DNA from: DAOTWC01 sp048499435
GTDB taxonomy: Bacteria > Chloroflexota > Anaerolineae > Aggregatilineales > Phototrophicaceae
Assembly (NCBI GenBank): GCA_048499435.1
Contig: JASNZW010000001.1
Location: 1-64,000 of the forward strand
DNA length: 64,000 bases
Reading direction: 5' to 3'
Made by a program: the position numbers and the translations under genes. Below are positions 41,878-49,404 of this stretch, in pieces (the first letter of the stretch is position 1; every line of letters begins with the position of its first letter). The notes below the pieces were generated by a model, which did no database searches, had not been told where the DNA came from, and saw nothing but the letters and a program-made list of their open reading frames with translations.

Positions 41878-42616
41878 GCCGCGCTTCCTGCCGATAAAGC
41901 TCCATCACCATTTCATGCTGGCCGCCGGGGTAATATAGCTCAATATATTCTACTGGGCGCTCATCCAGATCATAGGTCACGCGCTTTACCTGGAGCAGCG
42001 GCGCGCCCAGCGGAACAGACAGCAGGCCGGCGTTATCCGGGCCGGCCCCGGTCGCGCTGATGCGCTGCACGGCGCGTTTGATAATCACGTCCGCTTTAGC
42101 GGCCAGCAGGTCATAGATTGAGCGCGTCGCTACGTCGTCCGGTGTCAGCAGCTTGCCCAGCGTGTAGGGCAGGTAAATCTGCGCCAGCGCGACCGGCCGC
42201 CGGCGCACCAGGTGGCGCCGTTTGATGGCCAGCACCGCTTCACCGGGGTTAAGCGCCAGCATCTCGGCGACGCTGGCTGCTGCCGGCGCGATCTGAAAGG
42301 CGTTCACATCCATTACCTGGTCAGGGTGCTGGTCAATCATCAGCTCGGCGAAGCCGCGCAGCGTGCGCATTGATTCCTCAGTTTTGGGGATGTTCACAAA
42401 TGTCCCCTTACCGGGCTTGCGCACCAGCAGCCCTTCATCGGCAAGCTGCTGCAGCGCTTTACGCGCCGTTACCCGGCTGATGCTGTAAGCGGCGGTCAGC
42501 TTTTCTTCGGTGGGCAGCGAGTCGCCGGCTTTAAGCTGGCCAAATTCGATCTGGCTGCGCAGGATGTTGTAGAGCTGCTGATACAGCGGGATGGGGCTGT
42601 CTCTGTTGACGGCCAC
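41867..42616 (-). CDS. GntR-family (HutC/UTRA) transcriptional regulator
   Basis: A 249-residue repressor candidate. The N-terminal winged helix reads IPLYQQLYNILRSQIEFGQL, LPTEEKLTAAYSISRVTARKALQQLADEGLL and KPGKGTFV. The C-terminal UTRA ligand domain shows HLVRRRPVALAQIYLPY and VTYDLDERPVEYIELYYPG. The start used is GTG 42616, with AAAGAG 6 bases before; a TTG at 42643 would place the start inside the presumed operator. It heads the catabolic block and overlaps the amidohydrolase gene. Its effector is likely a pathway intermediate. Confidence 0.88.
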   Translation of the reverse strand: MAVNRDSPIPLYQQLYNILRSQIEFGQLKAGDSLPTEEKLTAAYSISRVTARKALQQLADEGLLVRKPGKGTFVNIPKTEESMRTLRGFAELMIDQHPDQVMDVNAFQIAPAAASVAEMLALNPGEAVLAIKRRHLVRRRPVALAQIYLPYTLGKLLTPDDVATRSIYDLLAAKADVIIKRAVQRISATGAGPDNAGLLSVPLGAPLLQVKRVTYDLDERPVEYIELYYPGGQHEMVMELYRQEARHDY

Positions 42617-42636
42617 AAACAACTCTTTGCGTAATA

Positions 42637-42682
42637 AATACAATGTAATACAAATCTAATACATTTTAAAACAATGAGTCAA
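42637..42682 (-). promoter_or_regulatory. GntR-gene promoter with helically phased operator repeats
   Basis: Three copies of the hexamer AATACA (plus strand) begin at 42637, 42647 and 42658, one DNA turn apart, and the first two form a TACA-A-TGTA palindrome at 42639-42647. On the minus strand a TTGACT -35 (42677-42682) and a weak TTAGAT -10 (42654-42659) are separated by 17 bases. The repeats span the -10 to the early transcript, a typical autorepression site. The stretch is A+T-rich against a G+C-rich background. Confidence 0.55.
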
Positions 42683-42839
42683 TGTATAAAGCGCACAAAG
42701 CGCAGGCGTTGTATTTCTGCACTTTTGCTGCGGGCGGCTCGCCCATGCGCCAGGGTGATCGGCAGGCTTCGCCGCCGGCACAATGCTGATTGCGGTGTGC
42801 GAGACTGTCAGGGCTGGTGAAGCGGTCTGAAAAGGGCCG

Positions 42840-44408
42840 TCAGACGAGCGGCTGCAGGCCGTCCAGCTCGTAGGCGAACGCGGCCTGCTTGCGGCCTTTG
42901 ATCTTGATCTCGCCCAGCGGGCGCGCCTGGGCCAGCGCGCCCAACTGCTGCGCCACGGTTCTTTCGACCAGTATCTGCCCCGGCGCGCCGATTTCCTGGA
43001 GGCGTTTGGCCAGGTTGACGATATCGCCGATGGCTGTGTAGTTCATGGCGCGCTCGGTCCCGATGTAGCCGACGACCGCTTCGCCGGTGCTGATGCCGAT
43101 GCTGTAGGCCAGGCCATAGCCCCGGCGTTCGCCCAGTTCAGCGGCGGCCCGGCGCAGCGCCAGCGCCGCGTCAGCCGCGCGGTGGACGTGATCGGCCTGC
43201 TCGTCGGGCGCGTTGAAAATCGCCATCAGGCCGTCGCCGAAGAATTTGTCGAGCGTCCCGTCCCACGCCAGGATGATTTCGGCGGCCAGGCTCAGGTATT
43301 CGTTGAGCATCTCAACCACGCGCTCCGGCGGCTCGTTCTCGCTCCAGGCGGTGTAGCCGCGAATATCGGCGAACAGCACGCTGACTTCCTGCCGCCTGCC
43401 GCCCAGTTCGAGCGTTTCCGGGTGCGTGAGGATGCGGTCCACCACTGACGGTGGGACCAGACGCTCAAACGTCGCGCGGATATAGGCGTTTTCGCGTTCC
43501 TTAGCCTGGCGCAGCGCCTCATAGTTGCGCGAGTTTTCGAGGGCGATCGCGGCGTAGTCCGTCAGCGTGTTAAGCAGGGCGCTGTCGTGGCGGGTGAAGG
43601 GGCGCGCGTCGGCGGTGCGGTTGGTCACGCCCAGCACGCCCATAACGTGCCCGCCGAAAACAAGCGGCACGTAAACCGCAGAGGGCGCGGACTGGTTTTC
43701 GGCAGCGTGAAAGACCGGCGCGCCGGTCGCCACGACGCGCGCCGCCAGCGGGTTAGCGGCGGTTTCGCTGGCCGCCAGCGCGTGCCGCGCGCCGCTGCGG
43801 CGGTAAGCGCAGCGCATGAGCTGGCCGCCCTCATCGAGCAGGAAAAGCTCGCCTTCTTCAGCGAGCGTCACCTGGATGGCGGCGTCCACGATGCGCGGCA
43901 TAAGGTCGTTCACGTTCAGGATGCCGGTGACGCTTTTACCCACGCTGTAGAGCACGTTCAGTTCCTGGACCCGCCGCTGCAGCTCGCGGTTTGACTGGAG
44001 CAGGCGCTCAGTGAGGGCTTCCTTGTCGCGGCGCAGGTGCAGCTCGTTGAGGCTGCGCTCGATAGCGATCTGCATTTCCTGGATGGTGAACGGCTTCTTG
44101 ACATAGTCGCGCACGCCCTGCCGGTATACTTCGACCGCGATGTCCTCAGAGCCGTGAAATGTCATCAGGATCACCGGGATATCCAGGTCGTGCGCGCGCA
44201 GGTTGCGCAGGACGCCCAGGCCGTCCATGCGCGGCATCTGCAGGTCGAGCAGAATCAGGTCTGGTTTGTGTTCCAGCGCCATTTCCAGGCCTTCGCGGCC
44301 ATCGCGCGCGAGCAGCGCCCGGTAACCCTGCGGTTCCAGGATGTATTTCAGGATGAACTCGCGGTTCTCATGGGTGTCATCAACGACCAGGATCAGTTCT
44401 TCGGCCAA
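42840..44408 (-). CDS. Receiver-GAF-class III nucleotidyl cyclase
   Basis: A 522-residue signalling enzyme. It has a receiver domain (Asp55 in LILLDLQMPRMDG, Lys in KKPF), a coiled linker, and a GAF domain (about 150-310). A class III cyclase domain follows, with metal Asp residues in LFADIRGYTAW and DKFFGDGLMAIF and the transition-state Asn/Arg in GDIVNLAKRLQ. The adenine-selecting Asp is replaced by Thr (YTAIG), as in many bacterial adenylate cyclases. It would make cAMP (or cGMP) on phosphorylation. It is divergent from the signal peptidase genes. A shorter relative is encoded at 47270. Confidence 0.9.
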   Translation of the reverse strand: MAEELILVVDDTHENREFILKYILEPQGYRALLARDGREGLEMALEHKPDLILLDLQMPRMDGLGVLRNLRAHDLDIPVILMTFHGSEDIAVEVYRQGVRDYVKKPFTIQEMQIAIERSLNELHLRRDKEALTERLLQSNRELQRRVQELNVLYSVGKSVTGILNVNDLMPRIVDAAIQVTLAEEGELFLLDEGGQLMRCAYRRSGARHALAASETAANPLAARVVATGAPVFHAAENQSAPSAVYVPLVFGGHVMGVLGVTNRTADARPFTRHDSALLNTLTDYAAIALENSRNYEALRQAKERENAYIRATFERLVPPSVVDRILTHPETLELGGRRQEVSVLFADIRGYTAWSENEPPERVVEMLNEYLSLAAEIILAWDGTLDKFFGDGLMAIFNAPDEQADHVHRAADAALALRRAAAELGERRGYGLAYSIGISTGEAVVGYIGTERAMNYTAIGDIVNLAKRLQEIGAPGQILVERTVAQQLGALAQARPLGEIKIKGRKQAAFAYELDGLQPLV

Positions 44409-44500
44409 CGCGCGCCTCAGCAGTGGATTTTTCGCCTCTATCCATCATAACCGCAAAATATCCTGCACACACAAAAACGCGCCGCCGTTTAAGTCAGCCG

Positions 44501-44529
44501 TTGCCCATCTCCCGGCGGGCCACTATAAT
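44501..44529 (+). promoter_or_regulatory. Promoter of the signal peptidase pair
   Basis: TTGCCC at 44501-44506, a 17-base spacer and a perfect TATAAT at 44524-44529. The predicted leader is about 33 bases. Confidence 0.65.
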
Positions 44530-44568
44530 GCGCGGCGGACTGCTGCCGTAATGATCGCTCACTGACTT

Positions 44569-45123
44569 ATGTCATTCAGCCGGCCACGCCTGCGCCGCCC
44601 CACGCCGCTGCGCGACATCCTCAGCACGCTGCTGCTGGTGATGACAGTGTACGCCCTGGTCAACCTGTCCAGCTCGCGGTATCTGGTGCAGGGCAGGAGC
44701 ATGTACCCCAGTTTCGACAGCGATCAAATCCTGTACGTCAGCCGCCTTAGCTATCTGCTGGCGCAGCCGCAGCGCCTGGATATTGTCGTTTTCCACCGCC
44801 GCGCGCAGCCGCCGGAGGATTATATCAAGCGCATTATCGGCCTGCCGGGCGAAATCGTCACGCTGGCCGAGGGCCGTGTCTGGATCAACGGCGCGCCGCT
44901 GGACGAGCCGTACCTGGCCGAGGTCTGCCGCGCCGACCGCTGCGCTGATCACACCTGGACGCTGGGGCCGGACGAGTTTTTTGTCATGGGCGACAACCGC
45001 AACGACAGCAGCGACTCGCGCTTGTTTGGCCCTGTGCACCGCAGCCAGCTTGTTGGCGCGGCGCTGCTGCGCTACTGGCCGCCGCAAACCTGGGGCATCG
45101 TCGCGCGCGCCGGCGCGCCCTAG
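44569..45123 (+). CDS. lepB: Signal peptidase I (first of two)
   Basis: This membrane endopeptidase removes signal peptides from exported proteins. The 184 residues have one N-terminal anchor (about 18-35), the catalytic Ser in VQGRSMYPSF, the catalytic Lys in DYIKRIIGLPGE and the C-terminal box FVMGDNRNDSSDSR. A Cys pair in EVCRADRCADH could form a disulfide. It is followed after 23 bases by a second signal peptidase gene. Tandem copies may serve different substrate sets. Confidence 0.93.
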   Translation: MSFSRPRLRRPTPLRDILSTLLLVMTVYALVNLSSSRYLVQGRSMYPSFDSDQILYVSRLSYLLAQPQRLDIVVFHRRAQPPEDYIKRIIGLPGEIVTLAEGRVWINGAPLDEPYLAEVCRADRCADHTWTLGPDEFFVMGDNRNDSSDSRLFGPVHRSQLVGAALLRYWPPQTWGIVARAGAP

Positions 45124-45146
45124 CCGCCCGCAAAGGAGATATGTAA

Positions 45147-45731
45147 TTGGAAACTGCCGCCGCTGCACCCCTGCCGCGCCCGCGCCTGCGCCAGCGTGGT
45201 TTTATCCACGAGATCGTCGAGACGCTGTTTCTGATCGCCGCGATTTACGCGCTGGTGGACCTGGCCAGCGTGCGCTTTTATGTGGACGGCCCCAGCATGG
45301 AGCCGAGCTTCTTCACCGGCCAGCGCATTATCGTCAGCCGCGTGAGCTACCTGTTGGGCGAGCCGGAGCGCGGCGACATCATCGTGTTTGAATCGCCTGA
45401 CGACCCGCTGGCGGACCCGCCGTTGATCAAGCGTCTGATCGGCCTGCCCGGCGACACAGTTGAAGTGCGCGACACGCTGGTTTACGTCAACGGCGCGCTG
45501 CTGGATGAGCCGTACTTCAGCAACGCGCCCTGCACTGTATCCAACTGTCCGGACAACAGTTGGCAGTTGGGGCCGGACCAGTATTTTGTGATGGGCGACA
45601 ACCGCAACCGCAGCCGCGACTCGCGCCGTTTCGGGCCGATCTCGCGCCAGCACCTGATCGGCGAGGCGCTGCTGCGCTACTGGCCGCCGGCTGACTGGGG
45701 GGTGGTTGACCACTATCGGTTTACCCGTTAA
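45147..45731 (+). CDS. lepB: Signal peptidase I (second of two)
   Basis: A 194-residue paralog of the upstream gene. The catalytic Ser is in VDGPSMEPSFF, the Lys in LIKRLIGLPGD, and the DNRNRSRDSRRFG box closes the active site. The N-terminal anchor (about 24-39) and a Cys pair in APCTVSNCPDN match the first copy. It begins with TTG at 45147, with AAAGGAG 9 bases before, probably co-translated from the same mRNA. A terminator-like hairpin directly follows. Confidence 0.92.
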   Translation: METAAAAPLPRPRLRQRGFIHEIVETLFLIAAIYALVDLASVRFYVDGPSMEPSFFTGQRIIVSRVSYLLGEPERGDIIVFESPDDPLADPPLIKRLIGLPGDTVEVRDTLVYVNGALLDEPYFSNAPCTVSNCPDNSWQLGPDQYFVMGDNRNRSRDSRRFGPISRQHLIGEALLRYWPPADWGVVDHYRFTR

Positions 45732-45732
45732 G

Positions 45733-45758
45733 GCCGCGCCCAACAGACGGCGCGGCCT
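45733..45758 (+). terminator. Stem-loop ending the signal peptidase operon
   Basis: A perfect 9-base-pair stem (GGCCGCGCC with GGCGCGGCC) encloses an 8-base loop right after the stop codon. No T-run follows. It separates the signal peptidases from the microcompartment operon, which has its own promoter 11 bases further on. Confidence 0.55.
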
Positions 45759-45768
45759 CCGGGTTAGT

Positions 45769-45777
45769 GTTATACTG
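45769..45777 (+). promoter_or_regulatory. Extended -10 promoter of the microcompartment operon
   Basis: The sequence AG-TG-T-TATACT forms an extended -10 about 45 bases before the BMC-T start. No -35 match is visible. The same 11 bases (AGTGTTATACT) recur at 46795-46805, before the receiver gene. Confidence 0.5.
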
Positions 45778-45821
45778 TTGGGACCTGGTTATCGTGCATA
45801 CCCCCTAGCGGAGATCGAACC

Positions 45822-46460
45822 ATGACCGTTGACCTGCGCAGCTATGTTTTTCTGGATAACCTTCAGCTTCAACACGCTGCCTTCCTAGGCACTGTCGCGC
45901 GCGGCTTTCTGCCGCTGCCCGGCGATGCGTCGCTGTGGATTGAAATTTCGCCCGGCATCGAGATCAACCGCATCACCGACATCGCGCTGAAGGCGACGGG
46001 CGTCCGCCCTGGCATGCAGATTGTTGAGCGCCTGTACGGCCTGCTGGAGGTGCATTCCAGCAGCCAGGCGGAAACGCGCGCGGCGGGCGAATCCATTCTG
46101 GAGGCGCTTGGCGTGCGCGAGGATGACCGCATCAAGCCGCGCATTGTGTCCAGCCAGATTATCCGCAACATTGACGCGCACCAGACGCAGCTTATCAACC
46201 GGATGCGCCATGGGCACATGATTCTTGCCGGGCAAACGCTGTACGTGCTTGAGGTTGAGCCGGCGGGGTATGCCGCGCTGGCGGCCAACGAAGCTGAGAA
46301 GGCCGCCGAGATCAACATTCTTGAAGTGCAGGCCTTCGGCAGCTTCGGGCGCGTCTACCTGGGCGGCGAGGAACGCGACATTATGGCCGGCTACGGCGCG
46401 GCGCTGGCCGCTATCGAGGGCGTGATCGGGCGCGAGAACCCGTCGGCGCGCAAGGAATAG
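45822..46460 (+). CDS. BMC-T microcompartment shell protein (double-stacked type)
   Basis: A 212-residue protein made of two BMC domains (about 5-98 and 105-203). The first contains LWIEISPGIEINRITDIALKATGVRPGMQIVER and the second AGYAALAANEAEKAAEINILEVQAFGSFGRVYLGGEERDI, the classic end of a BMC fold. By memory it resembles Haliangium BMC-T2/T3 shell proteins, whose stacked trimers carry a gated central pore for larger metabolites. It opens the operon, behind its own promoter and a GGAGAT site. The vertex-protein gene follows after 5 bases. Confidence 0.92.
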   Translation: MTVDLRSYVFLDNLQLQHAAFLGTVARGFLPLPGDASLWIEISPGIEINRITDIALKATGVRPGMQIVERLYGLLEVHSSSQAETRAAGESILEALGVREDDRIKPRIVSSQIIRNIDAHQTQLINRMRHGHMILAGQTLYVLEVEPAGYAALAANEAEKAAEINILEVQAFGSFGRVYLGGEERDIMAGYGAALAAIEGVIGRENPSARKE

Positions 46461-46465
46461 CGCGC

Positions 46466-46759
46466 ATGTATATCGCTGAAGTCACCGGCACCGTCGTTGC
46501 GACGCGCAAAAGCCCTAATATGGAGGGGCTGCCGCTGCGCATTGTGCGTAAAATTGGCGTGGACCTGGCGCCGTCCGCCGTGTACGCGGTCGCGGTGGAC
46601 GTGGTTGGCGCCAGCGAGGGCGAGCTGGTGCTGGTGACCGCCGGCAGCCCGGCGCGCCAGACGCACCTGACTGATAACCGCCCGACCGATGCATTAATTA
46701 TGGCAATTGTGGACACCTGGCAGATCAATAACACGGTCATTTACACCAAAAGTTCGTGA
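46466..46759 (+). CDS. EutN/CcmL-type BMC-P vertex protein
   Basis: A 97-residue pentamer-forming protein that caps microcompartment vertices. It begins MYIAEVTGTVVATRKSPNMEG, followed by RIVRKIG, YAVAVDVVGASEGELVLVTAGSPAR and TDALIMAIVDTW, all EutN/CcmL hallmarks. Only one such gene is present here, whereas related loci often have two or three. AAGGAA lies 8 bases upstream. Next comes the signalling cassette after a 122-base gap. Confidence 0.95.
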   Translation: MYIAEVTGTVVATRKSPNMEGLPLRIVRKIGVDLAPSAVYAVAVDVVGASEGELVLVTAGSPARQTHLTDNRPTDALIMAIVDTWQINNTVIYTKSS

Positions 46760-46796
46760 CGCGCGCCGGGCGCATCCTACAGTCGCGACAAGGCAG

Positions 46797-46805
46797 TGTT
46801 ATACT
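46797..46805 (+). promoter_or_regulatory. Internal extended -10 promoter before the signalling cassette
   Basis: TG-T-TATACT, identical to the element at 45769-45777 including the preceding AG. It lies about 77 bases before the receiver gene, inside the microcompartment locus. Confidence 0.45.
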
Positions 46806-46881
46806 TGAGTCACGCAGCGGCGCTCAGCAGCACCGGCACTGACTGTCCCGCCAGCGCCACCCGAAGGAGATCGCGGACTGG

Positions 46882-47250
46882 ATGAATGGTAGCCGTATCC
46901 TCGTGGTTGAGGACAACCAGGACAACATGACGCTCATCTGCGATATTCTGATTTCGCTGAAGTACACGGTGCTTCAGGCGGTGGACGGTGAGCAGGGAAT
47001 AGCGGCAGCCGCGTCTGAGCGCCCCGATTTAATCCTGATGGACCTGTCGCTGCCGCGCGTGGACGGCTGGACAGCCACGCGGCGCATCAAGGCGGACCCG
47101 GAGCTGAAGGACATCCCCATCATCGCGCTGACGGCGCACGCCATGATCGGCGACCGCGAACGGGCGCTGGCCGCCGGCTGCAACGATTACGTGTCCAAGC
47201 CCATCAATTTTCGCGAGCTGGCCAGCAAACTGGCGCGCTACCTGAGCTAG
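46882..47250 (+). CDS. Single-domain response regulator, DivK/CheY-like
   Basis: A 122-residue receiver with no output domain. The acidic pocket is VVEDNQDN, the phosphoacceptor Asp54 lies in LILMDLSLPRVDG, and Thr and Lys are in ALTAHAM and SKPINF. Such proteins relay phosphoryl groups or allosterically tune a kinase. GGAGAT precedes the ATG. The receiver-cyclase gene follows 19 bases later. Its place between shell and enzyme genes of a BMC locus is unusual. Confidence 0.93.
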   Translation: MNGSRILVVEDNQDNMTLICDILISLKYTVLQAVDGEQGIAAAASERPDLILMDLSLPRVDGWTATRRIKADPELKDIPIIALTAHAMIGDRERALAAGCNDYVSKPINFRELASKLARYLS

Positions 47251-47269
47251 ACCCGGAGGCAGACCGGTC

Positions 47270-48310
47270 ATGAAGGTGCTTGTGGCCGATGACAACGCTG
47301 GCAGCCGGCAGCTTGCCAGGGATATTCTGTTGTCCATCGGCCTTGAGGTGCTGCTGACCCATGACGGGCCAAGCACCCTGGCCCGCACCCAGGCGGATAT
47401 GCCGGACCTGCTGGTGCTTGACGTTGATATGCCGGGCATGAACGGGTTTGATGTGTGCGCGCTGCTGAAGGCCAACGAGCAGACAGCCCATATCCCTATC
47501 CTGATGCTCACGGCCCAGGGCGGGGTTGACCAGCGTGTGCGCGGGCTGGAGGCCGGCGCCGACGATTATCTGAGCAAGCCGTACAGCCCGCGCGAGCTGA
47601 TCGCGCGCGTTGAGACGCGCCTGCGCGCCAAGTTCGAAGCGGACGAGATGCGTCAGATGCAGCGGCTGGTCCGCAGCACCTTCGAGCGCTTCGTGCACCC
47701 CTCAGTGGTTGAACGGCTGCTGCACGACCCGACCCAGGTGGCGCTGGGCGGCAAGCTCCAGGAAGTCACGGTGATGTTTGCCGACATGGAAGGGTTTACC
47801 GCTGTCTCTGAGCAGACGGACCCTGAACGGATGCTGATGCTCGTCAACCGCTATCACGACCTGCTGGTGGGCGTGATTCAGCAGCACAGCGGCATGATTG
47901 ACAAGTTTCTGGGCGATGGCCTGATGGCGCTGTTTAACACGCCGCTGCCGCTGGACGATCACGCCCGCCACGCGGTCGAAAGCGCGCTGGCCATCCGCGC
48001 GGTGCTGGGCAGCTTTCACGCTGAGCTGGAGCCGCAGCAGCGGATGGGCATCAATTTCGGCATTCACACCGGCCTGGCGGTGGTGGGCAACGTGGGCGCG
48101 ACCCAGATTATGGGGTTTACGGCGGTCGGCGACACTGTGAATGTCGCCGCCCGGCTGCAGGGGCTGGCGCGCAGCGGCCAGATTCTGGTCAGCGCCGCCG
48201 CTTACGAACGGGTTCAGCCCTGGGTCATGGCCCGGGAGATCGGCCCGGTGCCGGTCAAGAACCGGCGTGAGGCCGTGATGACGTATGAGATAACAGGCCC
48301 GCGGGAATGA
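47270..48310 (+). CDS. Receiver-class III nucleotidyl cyclase
   Basis: A 346-residue protein: a receiver (1-118, Asp51 in LLVLDVDMPGMNG, SKPYSP), an alpha-helical linker, and a class III cyclase domain (about 160-335). Metal ligands are Asp172 (FADMEGFT) and Asp216 (KFLGDGLMALF), with Asn291/Arg295 in GDTVNVAARLQ and Thr in place of the adenine-binding Asp. Predicted output is cAMP or cGMP gated by phosphorylation. Its stop overlaps the histidine kinase start (ATGA), so the partner is almost certainly that kinase. It is a shorter relative of the 42840 protein, lacking GAF. Confidence 0.92.
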   Translation: MKVLVADDNAGSRQLARDILLSIGLEVLLTHDGPSTLARTQADMPDLLVLDVDMPGMNGFDVCALLKANEQTAHIPILMLTAQGGVDQRVRGLEAGADDYLSKPYSPRELIARVETRLRAKFEADEMRQMQRLVRSTFERFVHPSVVERLLHDPTQVALGGKLQEVTVMFADMEGFTAVSEQTDPERMLMLVNRYHDLLVGVIQQHSGMIDKFLGDGLMALFNTPLPLDDHARHAVESALAIRAVLGSFHAELEPQQRMGINFGIHTGLAVVGNVGATQIMGFTAVGDTVNVAARLQGLARSGQILVSAAAYERVQPWVMAREIGPVPVKNRREAVMTYEITGPRE

Positions 48311-49404
48311 ACGCCGCCGTCGTTCTGGTCGGCGCGCCCGCGCCCGAAGCGCTGGCGCTGCTGGAGGCCCGGCTGCTGGAGTGGGGGGTTGCGCTGCACC
48401 GCGCGGCGGCCAGCGACCTGCCCGCGCTGGTGCGCCAGGTCAGCCCGGCGGTGGTGCTGGTTGATCTGGCGGGCGGCCTGCTGCCGGCGGACGTTTACGA
48501 CGCGCTTCAGCCGGGCCTGCCGCCGGTTATCGCGCTCAACCCTGACGGGCTGGCAGGGCGCGCGGCCGCTGTGGCCGCGGGGTACAGCGTCGTTTTCGAT
48601 TACCCGCTGAACTGGGCTGAGCTTAAAAGCTGCCTGAACACGCCGCGCGGCGCTGATGGCGGCCTGCTGACGGCAGGCGCGCTCTTTGGCCGCACGGCGT
48701 CTGAGGCCGCCGGCACGGCGGGCCTGCTGGCGCACGACCTGAAAAGCCCCATCAGCCTGATCATCAGCAGCCTGGAAGTGCTGGTGAGCGTCTACGAGGG
48801 GGCCGCCGCCGAGGATATCATGCGGCTGCTGCACAGTTCGCTGCACGCTGCTTACCGGCAGATGTATATGGTCAGCGACCTGATTGACCTGACGCGGCTG
48901 GAGCTGGGCGTATACCCCCTGGAGCGCGCCACGCTGGACGCGGCGCTGCTGCTGCGCGAGTGCGCCGCCGCTGAGCGTTTCACTTTTGAAAATAAGGGCC
49001 TGGCTGTTACCCTTGACCTGCCGGACGCGCCGCTGCTGATTGACGCTGATGGCGAATTGGTCCGGCGCGCAGTGTACGCGGTGCTCGATAATGCGGTAAA
49101 GTTTACGGTGCGCGGCGACACGCTGACCGTGCGCGCGCGGCGCAGCGCTGAGGGCGTTCATCTGCGCTTCGCTGACAGCGGGCGGCCGATCCGGCGCGGG
49201 TTTGAGCAGGAAATCGTGCGCCGCGCGCCGCAGTGGGATGGGCGGCAGGCGGGGACGCGCACCAGCGTGGCGATGGGCCTGCCCTTCGCCTTTATGGTCG
49301 CGGCGGCGCACGGTGGCAGCTTCAGCGCCGCCAGCGACCTCGCCAGCGGCCTTACGACTTTCGACCTGTTTTTGCCTGTTGACGAGCCGAGCGAGACGCC
49401 ATGA
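48307..49404 (+). CDS. Divergent histidine kinase with pseudo-receiver
   Basis: A 365-residue soluble protein. The first ~110 residues fold like a receiver and keep Asp in VVLVDLAGG but lack the acidic pair, so it is a pseudo-receiver. A HisKA-like domain (His in LLAHDLKSPISLI) and an HATPase domain follow, with N-box LDNAVKFT and G1 DSG. The glycine-rich G2 lid is replaced by GTRTSVAMGL, so ATP turnover may be weak. It overlaps the cyclase upstream and the aldehyde dehydrogenase downstream, each by 4 bases, giving tight coupling. Confidence 0.85.
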   Translation: MNAAVVLVGAPAPEALALLEARLLEWGVALHRAAASDLPALVRQVSPAVVLVDLAGGLLPADVYDALQPGLPPVIALNPDGLAGRAAAVAAGYSVVFDYPLNWAELKSCLNTPRGADGGLLTAGALFGRTASEAAGTAGLLAHDLKSPISLIISSLEVLVSVYEGAAAEDIMRLLHSSLHAAYRQMYMVSDLIDLTRLELGVYPLERATLDAALLLRECAAAERFTFENKGLAVTLDLPDAPLLIDADGELVRRAVYAVLDNAVKFTVRGDTLTVRARRSAEGVHLRFADSGRPIRRGFEQEIVRRAPQWDGRQAGTRTSVAMGLPFAFMVAAAHGGSFSAASDLASGLTTFDLFLPVDEPSETP

